Part shown: positions 45,464-57,749 of the stretch, one piece after another
Layout: each line of letters begins with the position of its first letter
Numbering within the stretch: the first letter of the stretch is position 1
Assembly (NCBI GenBank): GCA_021234155.1
Contig: JAJEKV010000114.1
Location: 699,654-763,653, forward strand
Reading direction: 5' to 3'
Length of the DNA stretch: 64,000 nt
From: Isoetes taiwanensis
Lineage: Eukaryota > Streptophyta > Lycopodiopsida > Isoetales > Isoetaceae
Position numbers and translations under genes: made by a program
The notes under the pieces: generated by a model
What the model saw: only the letters and a program-made list of their open reading frames with translations
Databases searched by the model: none
What the model was told of the DNA's origin: nothing

Positions 45464-46740
45464 GAAATGCCCTTGCAAGAGAGGTGAAATCCCTTCTCAT
45501 CAATGAGACTTTTTCTTTTAGCATAACCATTATATTTTCAGAATTGTATTTAAATTTTGCAACTTCCGAATTATTTGTTCTAATACATCAGCAGAACCCA
45601 TCAAGAATTGATAGATGCACTCCTAATTGGACTTTCATGCCGTGAACAGTATATTCCTTGGATTTTTTTGAAGGATCATTTTATTGAAATGAATCTGACT
45701 GTAATAGTAGAATATGAGCACCCCTGAAGTTGGTTCTGTTAGGTTTCCTGTTAGCACAACCATCAGTCAGAAGAGGCATGGAAGCCACCACAGATAAAGC
45801 TAAAATATGGGCTTTGGCAGGAAAATCCAAATGCTACCTGGGTGCTCATACATACATACCTTATTCGGACCCAGGAAAAGTGGCTCATCAAATAAATGAA
45901 TATGGTAACTTTAAGGATATTGATGATTTTTGTTATAAGGTGTGTGGTTAGTTCTTCTTGCGGCAGTTTGTTTGCTGGCCTGATATCAATGTCATCAGCG
46001 CGCTGACTATGCTATATGTAGGCCCAACTTGTGAATTATACGCAGTACCGATGCCTTACAGAGAACTGGAATAAACTTATGCGGACAAAGTACACTGGCC
46101 ATTTTTTCCTGTTTTAGGCTCTCCATGTTTAACGCAGAAACTAAAATGATGTGTTTGTTGAGCTTCATAAATATGTTAGTATCCCAGTAATTTGCACAAA
46201 GGAGAACCATTTCTTTGTCCTCGCTGCAAATTTGTTTAAATTTTCCCTTTTCATGCCAATTTGCTTCTATCTTGCCATTTTCACTGCATTGCAAAACGTT
46301 TATAGTTACATAGACAGAGAATGGAAGATTGATTTTGAATAGTGCAAAAGAAAGTGCAAAAGAAAGTGCCATGTGCTGAAACTAAAGTTCATTTAGGGAA
46401 GCCCAGGAGGATGCATCTCTTTAGGCATATAACGATCCAGAAGGCTTACGGGTGCAAAGCCTATTTGACTATAGGAAGTGTGAATTAGTTGCTGAAACAT
46501 TAGCTTCATGTCCTTGCCATGAGATTGTAGTATTGTCAACGTTTAAATAAAGAGGCACGACTCAGACTCATGATGGATGAATGTAGTGGCATCCAAAATC
46601 CCTCAACATCAGGCTCAGTGGAATAATGATACTCCTAATGATGGCTTTAAAAACAACATAAATTTTTGATTTGTTTATTAAGTGCATGAGAAGCTAAGTC
46701 GTATTTCGAAATGGAGTCCTATGAAAGGATGAAGTGTTGC
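45464..46740. other. Spacer with one unassigned ORF
   Basis: The plus-strand frame 45730-45951 (73 codons, CYLGAHTYIPYSDPGKVAHQ, then NEYGNFKDIDDFCYKVCG) has protein-like composition and could be an eroded exon. Family not recognised. Nothing else seen. Confidence 0.25.
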
Positions 46741-46743
46741 ACC

Positions 46744-46987
46744 ATTAAAAATTGCTATTGGAATGCAAAAGGATTGTCTTATTTACATCATGAATGCAAT
46801 CCATGAATCATACACAATGACATTAAATCAAGCAATATACTTCTTGACATGAATTTAAAGCCAAGAGTATCAATTGACATGAATCTAAAGTCAAGATTAT
46901 CAGAGTTTGGACTAGCCAAGTTATTGGAGGAGATTGAATCCCATGTGACCACCGTTCTTGCTGGAACGTTTGGCTGCGGCTCCAGGT
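46744..46987 (+). pseudogene. LRR receptor-like kinase fragment
   Basis: Plus-strand reading gives KIAIGMQK, a frameshift, SYLHHECNP, a stop, then [20 protein letters not shown], followed by [18 protein letters not shown] and LAGTFG. This is the catalytic core of an LRR receptor kinase (I think FEI-like): HRD has become HND and DFG has become EFG. The N-L-K-P-R-V-S block is duplicated in tandem ([18 protein letters not shown]). No other exons found. Confidence 0.75.
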
Positions 46988-47701
46988 ATGTCATGATTTA
47001 TTAACTCAGATCATATATTGCGATGCTAACATAGAGGTTACATAATACATACAACATGGCAAATTCAACGATCTTACGGAATCTCAAAGATCTTACGGAT
47101 CTAACAAAATGTGGTCCAAAAGTTAGTTGCCTGGCGGGGAATTTGTGACCGTTAGGACATTATAATAGATCCAATTGGACAGGTTAGGACATTATAATAG
47201 ATCCAATTGAACAGGTTAAGAACGAGAGAAACGTTCACGGCGGCCTTGGCCGCCGCGATAAGTTTCTTGTACTCTTAATTCATGTTATGTCAAATGGACA
47301 AGAAGAGTCCATCAAGCCAAACTGCTATCGATCTCTTTAACTATATACCCATATATCTATCTATCTATAGTTAGCCAGATAATGACTACCATTTGAAATT
47401 CTACAATGGTCATCCCATTTGCTTGTGCATACATTTGTAGAGTTGACATAGTTTCAACTATATTCAATATTGTTCTCTACCTACATTTGTAGAGTTGGCT
47501 TGGTATACCATCACATTAATACTTGTCATCGCACATAGGGTGCCACATAGGTAAAACATAAATAACACTATCATAAGCGATCATAACGTTCCATGGTTTG
47601 GAAATTGGACACGCGCACTAGACCCACCCTATCACGAAGCGTCTTTATTGAACCTACTCATTCAACCATAGGAAAATCAAGATGGACTATAAACATTCCA
47701 T
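46988..47701. other. Spacer with a 32-bp tandem duplication
   Basis: At 47151-47214 GTTAGGACATTATAATAGAT… repeats with a 32-bp period. A GC-rich GGCGGCCTTGGCCGCCG hairpin lies near 47240. Otherwise AT-rich and featureless. Confidence 0.5.
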
Positions 47702-48181
47702 GGAAACCTCCCCTAGTTTTCTTGGAAAATTGGGGAGGTTTTTATTAAAATATTAAAAAAAAGGAAAGGGTGTAATTAATAAAGGCAAGATGTAATTAAT
47801 AAAGGCATGTTTACGCAACCACCGAGGTGGATATTAAAAAAGCACGTGGATCGAGGCAGATCGTGGAGGGCTTTTTTTTCTAATTTTTATGGGAAACCTC
47901 CCCAATTTTCCGTGGAAACCTCCCCTGTTTTCTTATATGGAAACCTCCCCAGGTCTACCAGGAAAATTGGGGAGGTTTCCAGTGAAGTCCGGGGAGGTTT
48001 CCATGGAAACCTCCCCTATTTTCCAAATTGGAAACCTCCCCAAGTTTACTTGGAAAGTTGGGGAGGTTTCAAGGGAAAGGTGGGGAGGTTTCCGGGAAGA
48101 TTGGGGAGGTTTCTAGAGAAAGTTGGGGAGGTTTCCATTGAAAGTGGGGAGGTTTCCATGGAAAATTGGGGAGGTTTCCAT
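47702..48181. repeat. Array of GGAAACCTCCCC motifs in both orientations
   Basis: About fifteen exact or near copies of GGAAACCTCCCC or its inverse GGGGAGGTTTCC, most within 47889-48181, separated by AATTTTCC-like linkers. Adjacent opposite copies form perfect hairpins such as GGGGAGGTTTCCATGGAAACCTCC… at about 47990. A short related array sits upstream of the PPR gene. Open frames across it are an artefact of the repeat. Confidence 0.85.
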
Positions 48182-49210
48182 TGAAGTCCAACCCAATTCG
48201 GGCGTAGATAAAACCATCACTCTTTATAGCCTATAAGTAAGATAGTGCAAAAGATACTAGTTGTTGAGGATAGAAGTGAAAAAAGAAATATTTTATCAGG
48301 TTATTGCTACATGCATGCATCCAATCATATGTTTGAAATGAGCACATATCCTCTACCATAATAAGAATCTACTTCAACAAATTGATCAAACCACAACCTT
48401 TCTAGACGTATATTAATATAGGTTCTTGATACAAAGAACGGAGATATCGACTTAAATAAATTGATGGCGGGTTGGGATTTTCGTCGCCTTGAAACATTTA
48501 AAGGTTGAGTCTAGTATTAATGTCCATAGTTGAAATGCGACCCTATTCAAAGTTCAATTTAATATAGGTTTGTGGATGCTTCTAAAATTGCCAAGCATGA
48601 GTTAAGACTTTTTTTAGTTCGAGAACATGCGGGAGTTGAACCCGAAATATTGCCACGTATTTTCGTTCTTGTATGATAAATGGGTATTGTCGTCAACGAC
48701 CATGAGGTTCCCACTGTTGAATAATGGTAGTTTTGTATTTCTTTCTTTTTTTTTCTTTTGTTCTTGTCATCCAATGATAGTCAGTGGGTTTTGGGTCTGA
48801 CTGGAGACCGTCCATAACCAATGGCTTGATCACTAGGCCATTACCGCGGTGTACATCTTTTCCAATTATCATGATCGCCACCGCGATAGACATTTTTTTC
48901 ATTCTTTATTTACTTTTTCTTTCAGTTGTCACTAAAAATAGATGAGGGGAATCTCATGTTAATCCAGCAGCAGGCCATTTATCATGCAGGCTAGAAAGAA
49001 GGACTTTAATTTTTTTTGTTGGGGAAAGGGAACGGGAGGCAGGGGATGACATGATGTACCTTACCAAGATATTGTGGTTGCAATGTGCATGCCTATGAAA
49101 GATGAAGATAGCATACCTTATGTCAACTGTTATTCTTTATTAATCATAATGACATGTATAGAAGAGGGTGAGGAGATCATATATTTCATTTTGTAGAGAC
49201 CATCCACGCT
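48182..49210. other. Spacer, no feature assigned
   Basis: AT-rich. A segment near 48628-48650 (GCGGGAGTTGAACCCGAA) looks like the T-arm side of a minus-strand tRNA but no full cloverleaf can be drawn. Confidence 0.35.
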
Positions 49211-49472
49211 TCTAAGGTATTGGTCTTGTGGTATGAGCCATTGATGCTATGGAGCCTCTTCAATTAATCATTTCAAAAAGGCCATTTTGCAGATAATAAA
49301 AAGCAAAGCTCTAGGTGTTTAAGTTTTCTTAAAGTTGGAAGATTCTTCTTTGCACAATTTCATACAAGTACATATGACAAATGGATTCAATTCTCCATTT
49401 CAATGGGTAGTCTATTTTCATGACCAATTTGTTTGAAAATCTTAAATGCTCTTTTTGTTTCCATCTTTTCTT

Positions 49473-49544
49473 GAGCATTTGGTCTAGTGGTATGATTCTC
49501 GCTTCGGGCGTGAGAGGTCGTGAGTTTGATTTCCTCAATGCCCC
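49473..49544 (+). tRNA. tRNA-Pro(CGG)-like, probably pseudogene
   Basis: 72 nt. D-arm GGTCTAGTGGTATGA and anticodon arm CTCGC-TTCGGGC-GTGAG with CGG are intact. The acceptor has a mismatch (GAGCATT against AATGCCC) and the T-stem (TGAG…CCTC) is damaged. Confidence 0.5.
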
Positions 49545-49926
49545 AATTTTTCTTTTGTTTTTTAAAGTCCTTGATCTTTATAGTTCAGAACAATAATCTT
49601 TTCCAACCAATCTGGTCTAGTGATATTTCCAGGATGCCCTAATTTTCCCTTTTTTGGGGGGAACGTCACTGACCTACAGAATTTTTAAGGTATTTGGTCT
49701 AGTGGTATGAACCATTGATGCCATTAGGCCTCTTCAAACTATTTTAAAAGAGGTCATTTCGTGGATTATAAAATAAAAAGCTCTAGCTATTTATATTTTC
49801 TTCATATTGGAAGGCTCTTCTTTGGACACAATCATACAAGCACTTATGACATTCTCTATTTATGTAATCTTGAAGTTGGAAGGTTTGAATTAGTCTTAAG
49901 TATGCTTTTTATTTTTCCTTTTTATT

Positions 49927-49998
49927 GGGCATTTGATCTAGTGGTATGATTCTCGCTTCGGGTGCGAGAGGTCGTGAGTTCGATTCCCACAATGCCCC
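49927..49998 (+). tRNA. tRNA-Pro(CGG), best-preserved copy
   Basis: 72 nt. Acceptor GGGCATT pairs fully with AATGCCC. Anticodon arm CTCGC-TTCGGGT-GCGAG gives anticodon CGG. T-arm GTGAG-TTCGATT-CCCAC has one A-C mismatch. Internal A box (TGGTCTAGTGG type) and B box (GAGTTCGATTC) are present. Downstream TTTTT (about 50001) can terminate Pol III. May be functional. Confidence 0.65.
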
Positions 49999-50599
49999 AA
50001 TTTTTCTTTTGTTTTTAAAAGTCATTGACACCAAATCTTTGTAGTTGAGAGAACAATATTCTTGTCCAATCTTTCTGGTCTAGTAATATTTCATTTTTTC
50101 TTTGTTTTAAAAGTCATTGATCATATTATTATTGTAGTTGAAAATCATCTTTCTTTTGCTTTTGAAAGTCGTTGACACCAAATCTTTGTAGTAGAGAATA
50201 ATATTCTTCTCCAACATTTCTGATCTAGTGAGATTTCATTTTTCCTTTGTTTTGAAAGTCATTGATCATATTATTATTCTTCTCCAACATTAAGGTTTTT
50301 GGTGTAGTAGTATACACCATTAATGCCATCAGGCCTCTTCTCTTCTCTAAATTTTCTAAGGTATATGGTCCAGTGGTATGAGGCATTGACGCCATCAGGC
50401 CTCTTCAATTGATTGTTTCAAAGAGAGTCAATTTTGTGGATAATAAAATACATAGCTCTGGGTGTTTATGCTTTTTTAAAGTTGGAAGGCTCTTTTTTGG
50501 ATAATCTTAAAAAGTACTTATGACATTGTGAAATAGATTCTGTTCTCTATTTAAATAGATAGTCTATTTTGATGACTGATTGTTTGCAATCCTATTGTT

Positions 50600-52843
50600 T
50601 AAATTTGGTTTTTCTGGGGTTCCGAAAACTTTTTGGAATTTTCCCTTAATTTAATTTCCTAAGGTTTCGAGGGTTTTGATGGCCGGAAAAAGATTCCTGT
50701 TCTCCAAAAAATCGCATTTAGGTTGTACTATGATTTCGAAATTGCCATTTCAAAGGGCCGATGGGTTATCCCCGTTTTTGTGGATTCTTATCGGGATGGT
50801 GATCATCCAAGATGCTTGCCATGGTTGCGAGATGGAGTTGTAGAGATAAAACTATCAGTTATGCAGCATGATGCGAGCATGGATTAAAATTTCCAAGGTA
50901 TTTCGGCTAGGTATTGTCCTCGATATGCACTGTACAAACTTGAGCAAGCCCATTCTAGGCTGGAAGAGTGCTTTCTTTCTCTTGGAGCATTCTAGGCTTT
51001 TCTAATTTAAAGAGAGTTTGGAGAAAGGTGGAGGTACGTAATTATGCTTTTGACATTGAAAAATTCATTTGCTACGATTTAGATTTCCATTTTGCCCTTT
51101 CCAATTTTGCCCAGATTGATTTGCCCCCTCCCGATTTACAGCATCCATGTGCCATGATTTGCTCCTTTTTTCTCGACATGATAGACGGTGGAATACACAA
51201 ATAATTTTCTCACCTCCTCGTGCATCCGCCGCAAGACCTAATTTGAGCTTTATTGAGTAGTGGTTGCAAAGATGCCGTGATCTTGGCTTTGGCATTATCC
51301 TTCATCAGTGCCACTTCATTTGGAGTTGTTTACTGCCTCTCTTTGAGGCTCATACAGAGGTCTTGCATATGGCGAGACAGTTGGTATGGATTGTTTACTG
51401 TGGTTTTGGCAATGGGTTTCCAGCATCCCGGCCAGTGTCATTGATTGCTTCTTACCAGATTCATATTGCTTCTATCATATTAAAGGCCCTTTCTTCCAAA
51501 ACCTCCATGTTCTGCACCAGTAGAGATCTAAAGATAATTTGCTCCATAATCCTTCAGGTAAGGCCTCTGCCCTTTGTTTTAAAGGTTTGAAGCTTTTGTG
51601 GTATAATAATTTTTATTTGCATGAGAGGCTTATGCTATGGAGCATGCAGTGCAGGCCTGAGAGAGTAGAAACCTTTGGGCGTTGCAGCTTACTGCCTATG
51701 AAATTCTTTTGTATGCTAGATGTGCATGTGTGGCCTTGATGACATTGTTTTGGGGCATATAAGTCTTTCTTCATGTAGTTACCTCATTTATAGATCGATA
51801 TAGTAGTTGCTTCTGCATTTTTTGCAATTGATTTCTACATTTGGCTATTGCAGGACATATGGGTTTGGGATCCCCCCGGGCCAATTGGACGCATATGTGG
51901 CTTTCTGGAATTTATATTCAGATAATCTTCAAGACACTATTTTTTGCAACACCGTCATAGTTTGCACATGATGCTTAACAGGTATGCTAAATATTCTTCT
52001 ATTCACGACATATATTATAAGGTCCTGCTATTACTATTGCTTAAAAAAAACAAATCCTGAAGTTGTTGCAAGCAATTCCACACGTTGTCTATGCACTTGA
52101 TGGAATGGTATTGTTGTTACATCATTTTCCATAATTAGAAGATTTGGTTTCTATTGTTTATACGTTCTGTAGGAGCAGAAATCCAAGCAACATGAGTTTC
52201 AGTACTATTGAAGACGCAAAATCTGTCAGGCCTGCAACTTGGAGTGCTCCATATAATAACCACTTACCAACTCTAGGTATAGAACATGCTTTGCATTTTG
52301 TGCAGCTGATTTTGAGGAACATGCTGATGTCTTTTGAGAAGAAAAGACACCAGAATTAGCAAGGTAAGGATTTGTTTATTTTCTATTGTAGAGAGGGGTA
52401 TTCAAGTATATGCAAATACTTATCCTTCATTGCTGTCACAACCATCTAGAATACAAAAAAAATAACTGAAATTCAATCAGCAATGCATATTTCCAGCGCT
52501 TGGAACATTCTCCAAGTCTACTTCATGTCACCTCTTCCAAAGGATGCACGCATCCTATAACATGATTGAGTAGTTCCAATCATCTTTAGTTCTAAGAAAG
52601 CTGACTCTATTTGGTTCTATTGAATATTGTGATGTACTTCTTGCATGCTTTTGTATGTATATGTTTAAAAGGAGTTTAAATTCCTTTCCTTTCTGTTTTC
52701 AAAGGTCTGCCAAACAGAGCAGAGCTATTAAATCACATTAGCATCTAGTGGCAGCTTGATGACACTTATTTTGTTGGATTCAAGATTTCCATTTCTGTAA
52801 ATAAGTCTAGGCACTTAAGCATCTAAGGTCATTCTCAATTCAG
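50600..52843. other. Spacer with unassigned plus-strand frames
   Basis: Overlapping frames at 51253-51590 and 52144-52359 have protein-like stretches but no family I know; they may be eroded exons. No other structure seen. Confidence 0.2.
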
Positions 52844-53101
52844 AAGAGCTATTACAGTATTCCTGGGAAGGCAGATAGATGCTATTTAATCGTAAATGCA
52901 TTTTCTATGGCAAGTATGATGGAAAGAATAAGAAGAGCTATTACAAAGATTCCCGGAAGGCGATAGATGCTATTTAATCGTAACAGATTTCTATGGCAAG
53001 TATGATGGAAAGAATAAGAAGAGCTATTACAAGATTCCCCGGAAGCATATAGATGCTATTTAATCGTAATGCATTTTCTATGGCAAGTATGATGGAAAGA
53101 A
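52844..53101. repeat. Three tandem units of about 86 bp
   Basis: Each unit contains GAAGAGCTATTACA, GATAGATGCTATTTAATCGT and TATGGCAAGTATGATGGAAA. Copies differ mainly by one-base indels. Confidence 0.85.
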
Positions 53102-54289
53102 CAATCTTCTTGCATTTGATATTTATTTAAATGCAACACTTTGGGCCAGTATACAACTTGATGATGCATTTTTGGAGCATTTTGAAGAAATGATTGTGCT
53201 CTTAACAACTTCAATTTTAGACGTTTATCTCAAGGGAAGCATTAGTATGCCATTCGTGTCATCCTTGGAAACAAGATTACACCTTGGAGCGATGTATCAT
53301 ACATCATAATGAAAGCATTATACCCACCTTAAATATTCATTAAGGATAAATTTTGGCATGCGCTATCGTCAGATGATGTTAGGTATGGGATAGTTTTGTA
53401 ATAATTATTTAGAAATTGGGTTGAACTCAAAATATTATATTGTGATTCTTACTTATTTTTCTTGGTTGTCTACATCCAGATGATGATGTTGAACTTTTAT
53501 GGAAATCTGATCTTAGAAAGCCATATCATCTAGCCAATGAAGCGAGATGGCATGCAAAGATACAACACAACTACTTAAGATGAAAATAACAAAGTGTGCA
53601 AGTGTGCAAGATATGATGTTTATGAAAGTCATGCAAACCGTTGTAGTTGGAACATAAGGAAATATCACATATCATTATAACTTGATGGGTTTCCAAAAAT
53701 TCATATGCTCAATGCGTGTTCTCCTGGCCCTAAACAATGACAACTTACTAAAATATTTAAGTAGGACAATGGTGCATTTGTTACTTTAGAGCCAAGTATG
53801 AGAATATAAGCTTTACGACATTCTCAACTACCCCTAAGAATGTGGATAAACAATTAAGATTTCATTTCCTCTATTATATTAGAAACTGGATTTGTCCTAT
53901 AGGGAATGATGCATGTTCATCTAGAGGACACTGAGAAAGGGATGTAAACATACCAAAACCAAACCAAAACCCATATGCATTTAATTGTCCTATTCAATTG
54001 TCTTATACTATAAAACTTTAGTATAAAAGTGCAAAAACTATTTGAAAGTCCCTTACTCCGCAACTTCACTTCCAAAATTCACAGTGGTTTAAACCTTTGT
54101 ATCTATTGCATGCTTAGAAAAGATAGTCAAATGTCTAAAACCATCTATATGTGTTATGAAAACAATTCACAAGAGAAACAAAACGTGGAGATTTGGTAAT
54201 GTTACAAAGCATCAAACAAGAAATATAACAAATTGTAAATCTATCATATTCTAAACGTTGTCTCATATGTTTCATAAAGGATTAACAAC
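53102..54289. other. AT-rich spacer, no feature seen
   Basis: No open frame or repeat that I can support. Confidence 0.5.
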
Positions 54290-54306
54290 ATCGTATGCTT
54301 GTATCC

Positions 54307-54862
54307 TAGAATAAGTCCATAATCAAATGTCCATAAGTTTAACCCTAGAATATCAAATCAGTGTCCAGTATGCAAGCGTGGATCTGAGACCATTGAGCAT
54401 TGCTTTTTCATGTGTGAACACCTTAGACAGGTATGGGACTGGTTGTTTTCCCTTTTTCAGGTTTCACTAACAAGTCAACAACTGCTTTTGGCAATTTACC
54501 CAAGTACCTGGACAGAGTTACAAGGCCAGGCTTTTCATCTAGCAGCAGGATGGTTGCTTTGGACTATCTGGAAAAGACAAAGATTGGTAATCTTCAAAGG
54601 TCCGATGTGGCGATAATCGCGGTTCTCCAAGAAGCTCAAGGTTACATTGTAAAGTCGATCATTGTTCTTCACTTGCCCTCGCAAGAGGCTTATTGATTTT
54701 GAGGAGTTTTTGATGTGCACTCTTATGCTTAGGCGGTGTTGCTTCACTTCGGTGGGTCTCCGCGCTTATCCACGAGATTTTATTCCCTCGCTCTCAGATT
54801 TATACTTGTATTTGACTCTTTGATTGAATAAAGTCCGACGTCCCCTTCACAAAAAAAAAAAA
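54307..54862 (+). mobile_element. 5'-truncated LINE with poly(A) and 17-bp target duplication
   Basis: The plus strand encodes the zinc-binding tail of a plant LINE polymerase (CPVCKRGSETIEHCFFMCEH, then LRQVWDWLF) in 54365-54450, then a 3' UTR with AATAAA (about 54827) and poly(A) 54851-54863. Flanking 17-bp repeats ATCGTATGCTTGTATCC (54290-54306) and ATCGTATGCTTATATCC (54863-54879) differ at one base. Target-primed insertion is clear. Confidence 0.88.
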
Positions 54863-54879
54863 ATCGTATGCTTATATCC

Positions 54880-57289
54880 GTGCACCATTGTGAGTTTCTT
54901 ATATAACAACTAATTATAACATCTAAATTGAATTTTAATCGTGCTTCGTTCTAATATGAGATTCCATATTAGCACAAAGAAGCTCAAGTTTATAATATGT
55001 TCCAAGTGATATGTCACGTGCTTTTCTTCTTTATGATCATATGCCAACAAATGTCATGTTAACTCATGATTGGTATGTATATTGATGATTATTAGGTGCA
55101 TCTCTACTTTCTTCTCTAAATCTCAACGGGCAAGGTCCATGCAGTAGTATCCAAGGTCTGGAAAGCTATTTCAAAGGAGTAGATTTCAACTCAAAGGCCT
55201 CAAGATTTAGGATTTAATGTCTTCATTTACAAGCCTCCGCCTATTCTAGTAATTTTGGTGCAGCCCTATGATTAATAACGTGGATGATGTTCATGAACTC
55301 ATGGATCTAAGGATACATAGTGTCACCTTAATTTGCCGCTTTTTCTCCCCTCATTCAAAGATTCAGAGGGGACCATGCACCCTATGCAATTTCGAAAGGT
55401 CTCAGACATCTTTTAAGTTTGTGTTTGAAGTCTCAGACATCTTTTAAGTTTGTGTTTGCAATTTCAAGTATTGATTAGTCACAATTATTAGCCCGGTGGT
55501 CCAAAAATTCATATGCTTTCAAATGATTTGGGTTGTCCATAAAGTTATTTTTCTTTTCTGGACCATCGGAGAAGAAAAAATAAGATGGCGGCTTACGGGT
55601 AAAAGGACCAGGCAACAAGGCCTATTCAAAGAGGAAAATGTTTGTCACCTTAGATGGCCTTAGATGAGGAGTCCCACACCAAGCCTCTAGCCACTACCAC
55701 TTCTAGAAATATTCCAAAACACAGAGTGTTGTTCATTGTGACTCTACCATATATCTCAGAAAAACACCACTCATTAGAATATGAGTAACACTAATGCCAG
55801 TGCGTTGTTCAGTTTAAGAACCCGAGAGCATGTCATTGATATGTTCCTTTTCCTTTTCTTTACCGCAAACATTTATTGAGGAGATTGCTTCAATAGAATT
55901 GGTAGCCGAGAGAATTGCAACAAAGGCTATAAAGAAGGTTGGAATCTTGCTTTTGCTTGAAAAGTTTGTGACCATCAAATAGTCATAATGCATAATTAAA
56001 TTGTTTCCTTGTGTAATTATGTAACATCCTATTTTGAGACTTAGTTGATAAAAATATAGCAGACTTTACATAGTTCTTTCTTTTTATGCATGTCGAGCTT
56101 TGTGATAGTGGTGCAAGAAGAGGATCCGAGAACAGCCCAAAACATTATAGCTCCACATAAGATGAGCATAATTGCCTTTAGTATAACCATTTGTCTACGT
56201 ATATTCAAGAGGTACTAGATATACAGGCTCAATAGTGATCCCTGATCACTACATCGACATGTACAAAAGTACAATCTTCCTCTTCATCTTCATCTTTCTT
56301 CCTCCTCTTCAGGTTTCTCCTCCATTTAGCCTTCTCTTAGACCCCGCTTTTGCTCTCTCAAGAAAATGATCTAAGCAAGTACTCCATCGTCCATTTCAAG
56401 TTCTTATTTTCATCTTTGGGAAAGAAAAGAAAATGCGTAAACCTGTGATAATTCATCTAATTGTTATGCCCATCAAACGAATGTTTTTTTACCTTGGCAA
56501 TAAATATTTCCACGAACCTTCATATGCCCTTAACAAACTCCTTTGTTGTATGTAATGTGTCCATCCTGAATATCACTATCAAAATAATGCATCAATTTTT
56601 GGCTTGCTCATCTACAGATAGGCACTTCTTATAAGATTTTGAGATAAATCTCAGGCCAACTATAAAGTCTGAAACAATTCTTTTTTTTCCCCGATTCACG
56701 TCGTACATCAACAGATCATGGTCTGAAAGTATTCCATTGTTATCTTGGTAAAAATTCTGGAAGCACAATTATCCTTCATATAGATACATGGCTGTGCATT
56801 ATGGTTTTACTGGTCTCACAACATAATTGTAAGATACACAAAGACTAGAAGACGTAATGGGACTGCATGTGTTTAGGTACTAAAGATACCCTTCCGCAAA
56901 TTGCTATTGTAACAGCTATTTTTGCATCATGTCTTAAAATCTATGTTGGGAGGATGCAAACTACTACCTTATATTAGTTTCTACTCTTCTAAGTCAACTT
57001 CCATTAAATTTAGAGGCCGATATCATACAAAATGAAAACATTCAAATTTACAGCAGAGTCATCATATAATGCTTTACAAGATCCAATGATCAATGATCGT
57101 GTAATAACAACCAAAACTTAATAAATAAAGACAACATATATTACCTTTGCTATCTCCAAGCCACACGTCTTTTCTAGCCAATGATGAAACAACTGCCTCT
57201 TCTCCTCTTCAAATTGTTAGTAAAAGCCAAGAAAGAACGCACCATAACTAGTTTATCTTAATTGTTTTTTTTTTTTTCTATTTTTTATT
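54880..57289. other. Spacer with a 31-bp tandem duplication
   Basis: At 55400-55461 TCTCAGACATCTTTTAAGTT… repeats with a 31-bp period. No coding sequence recognised in the remaining 2.3 kb. Confidence 0.4.
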
Positions 57290-57361
57290 TGGCATTCGAT
57301 CTAGTGGTATGATTCTTGCTTCGGGCGCGAGATGTCATGAGTTCAATTCCCACAATGCCCC
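57290..57361 (+). tRNA. tRNA-Pro(CGG)-like copy
   Basis: 72 nt. Anticodon loop TTCGGGC is intact (CGG) but the anticodon stem has TTGC…GCGA. The acceptor begins TGGCATT instead of GGGCATT, and the T-arm is ATGAG-TTCAATT-CCCAC. Followed by CAATTTTTCTTTT as in the other units. Probably a pseudogene. Confidence 0.45.
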
Positions 57362-57672
57362 AATTTTTCTTTTATTTTTGAAAGTCATTGATCTTATATA
57401 TTATTGTTATAGTTAAAAACATTTCTAAGGTATTTGGTATAGTGGTATGAGACGTTGATGCCATTGGCCTCTTCAATAATCGTGTAAAAAAGGTGCAGAT
57501 AATAAAAAAAATAAGCTTTGGCTTGTTTAAGTTTTTCTAAAGTTGAAAGGCTTTTCTTAGTATTTATGACATTGTCAAAGTGGATTCGAACCCTCATTTC
57601 AATGGATAGTCTATTTTGATGACCGATGTGTTTAGAATGAATGTTAGATGTTCTCTTCATTTTCAATTTTAT

Positions 57673-57744
57673 TAACATTTGGTCTAGTGGTATGATTTTG
57701 GCTTCGTGTGCCAGAGGTCATGAGTTCAATTCTCACAATGCTTC
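57673..57744 (+). tRNA. Degenerate tRNA-Pro-like copy
   Basis: Keeps the D-arm (GGTCTAGTGGTATGA) but the anticodon loop reads TTCGTGT and the acceptor TAACATT/AATGCTT is unpaired at its end. Pseudogene of the same array family. Confidence 0.4.
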
Positions 57745-57749
57745 AATTT

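Larger units (their letters stand above)
49212..50590 (+). repeat. Tandem units carrying tRNA-Pro-like sequences
   Basis: Units begin at about 49212, 49688 and 50357 with AAGGTATTTGGTCTAGTGGT-type heads, a tRNA 5' half with an A box, followed by CATTGATGCCATCAGGCCTC. Full-length units then carry a complete tRNA-Pro-like sequence and a CAATTTTTCTTTTGTTTT tail. A diverged unit is at 57290-57800. Unit length about 450-650 bp. Looks like duplicated tRNA locus or tRNA-headed SINE array. Confidence 0.7.

Noticed and set aside
47807-48184. Pro/Gly-rich frames of 125 and 75 codons as proteins
   Set aside because: They are translations of the GGAAACCTCCCC repeat array; every frame stays open there because the repeat lacks stops.
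49212-50590. CRISPR array, suggested by regular repeats
   Set aside because: Repeats are long, tRNA-derived and irregularly spaced, and the DNA is eukaryotic.
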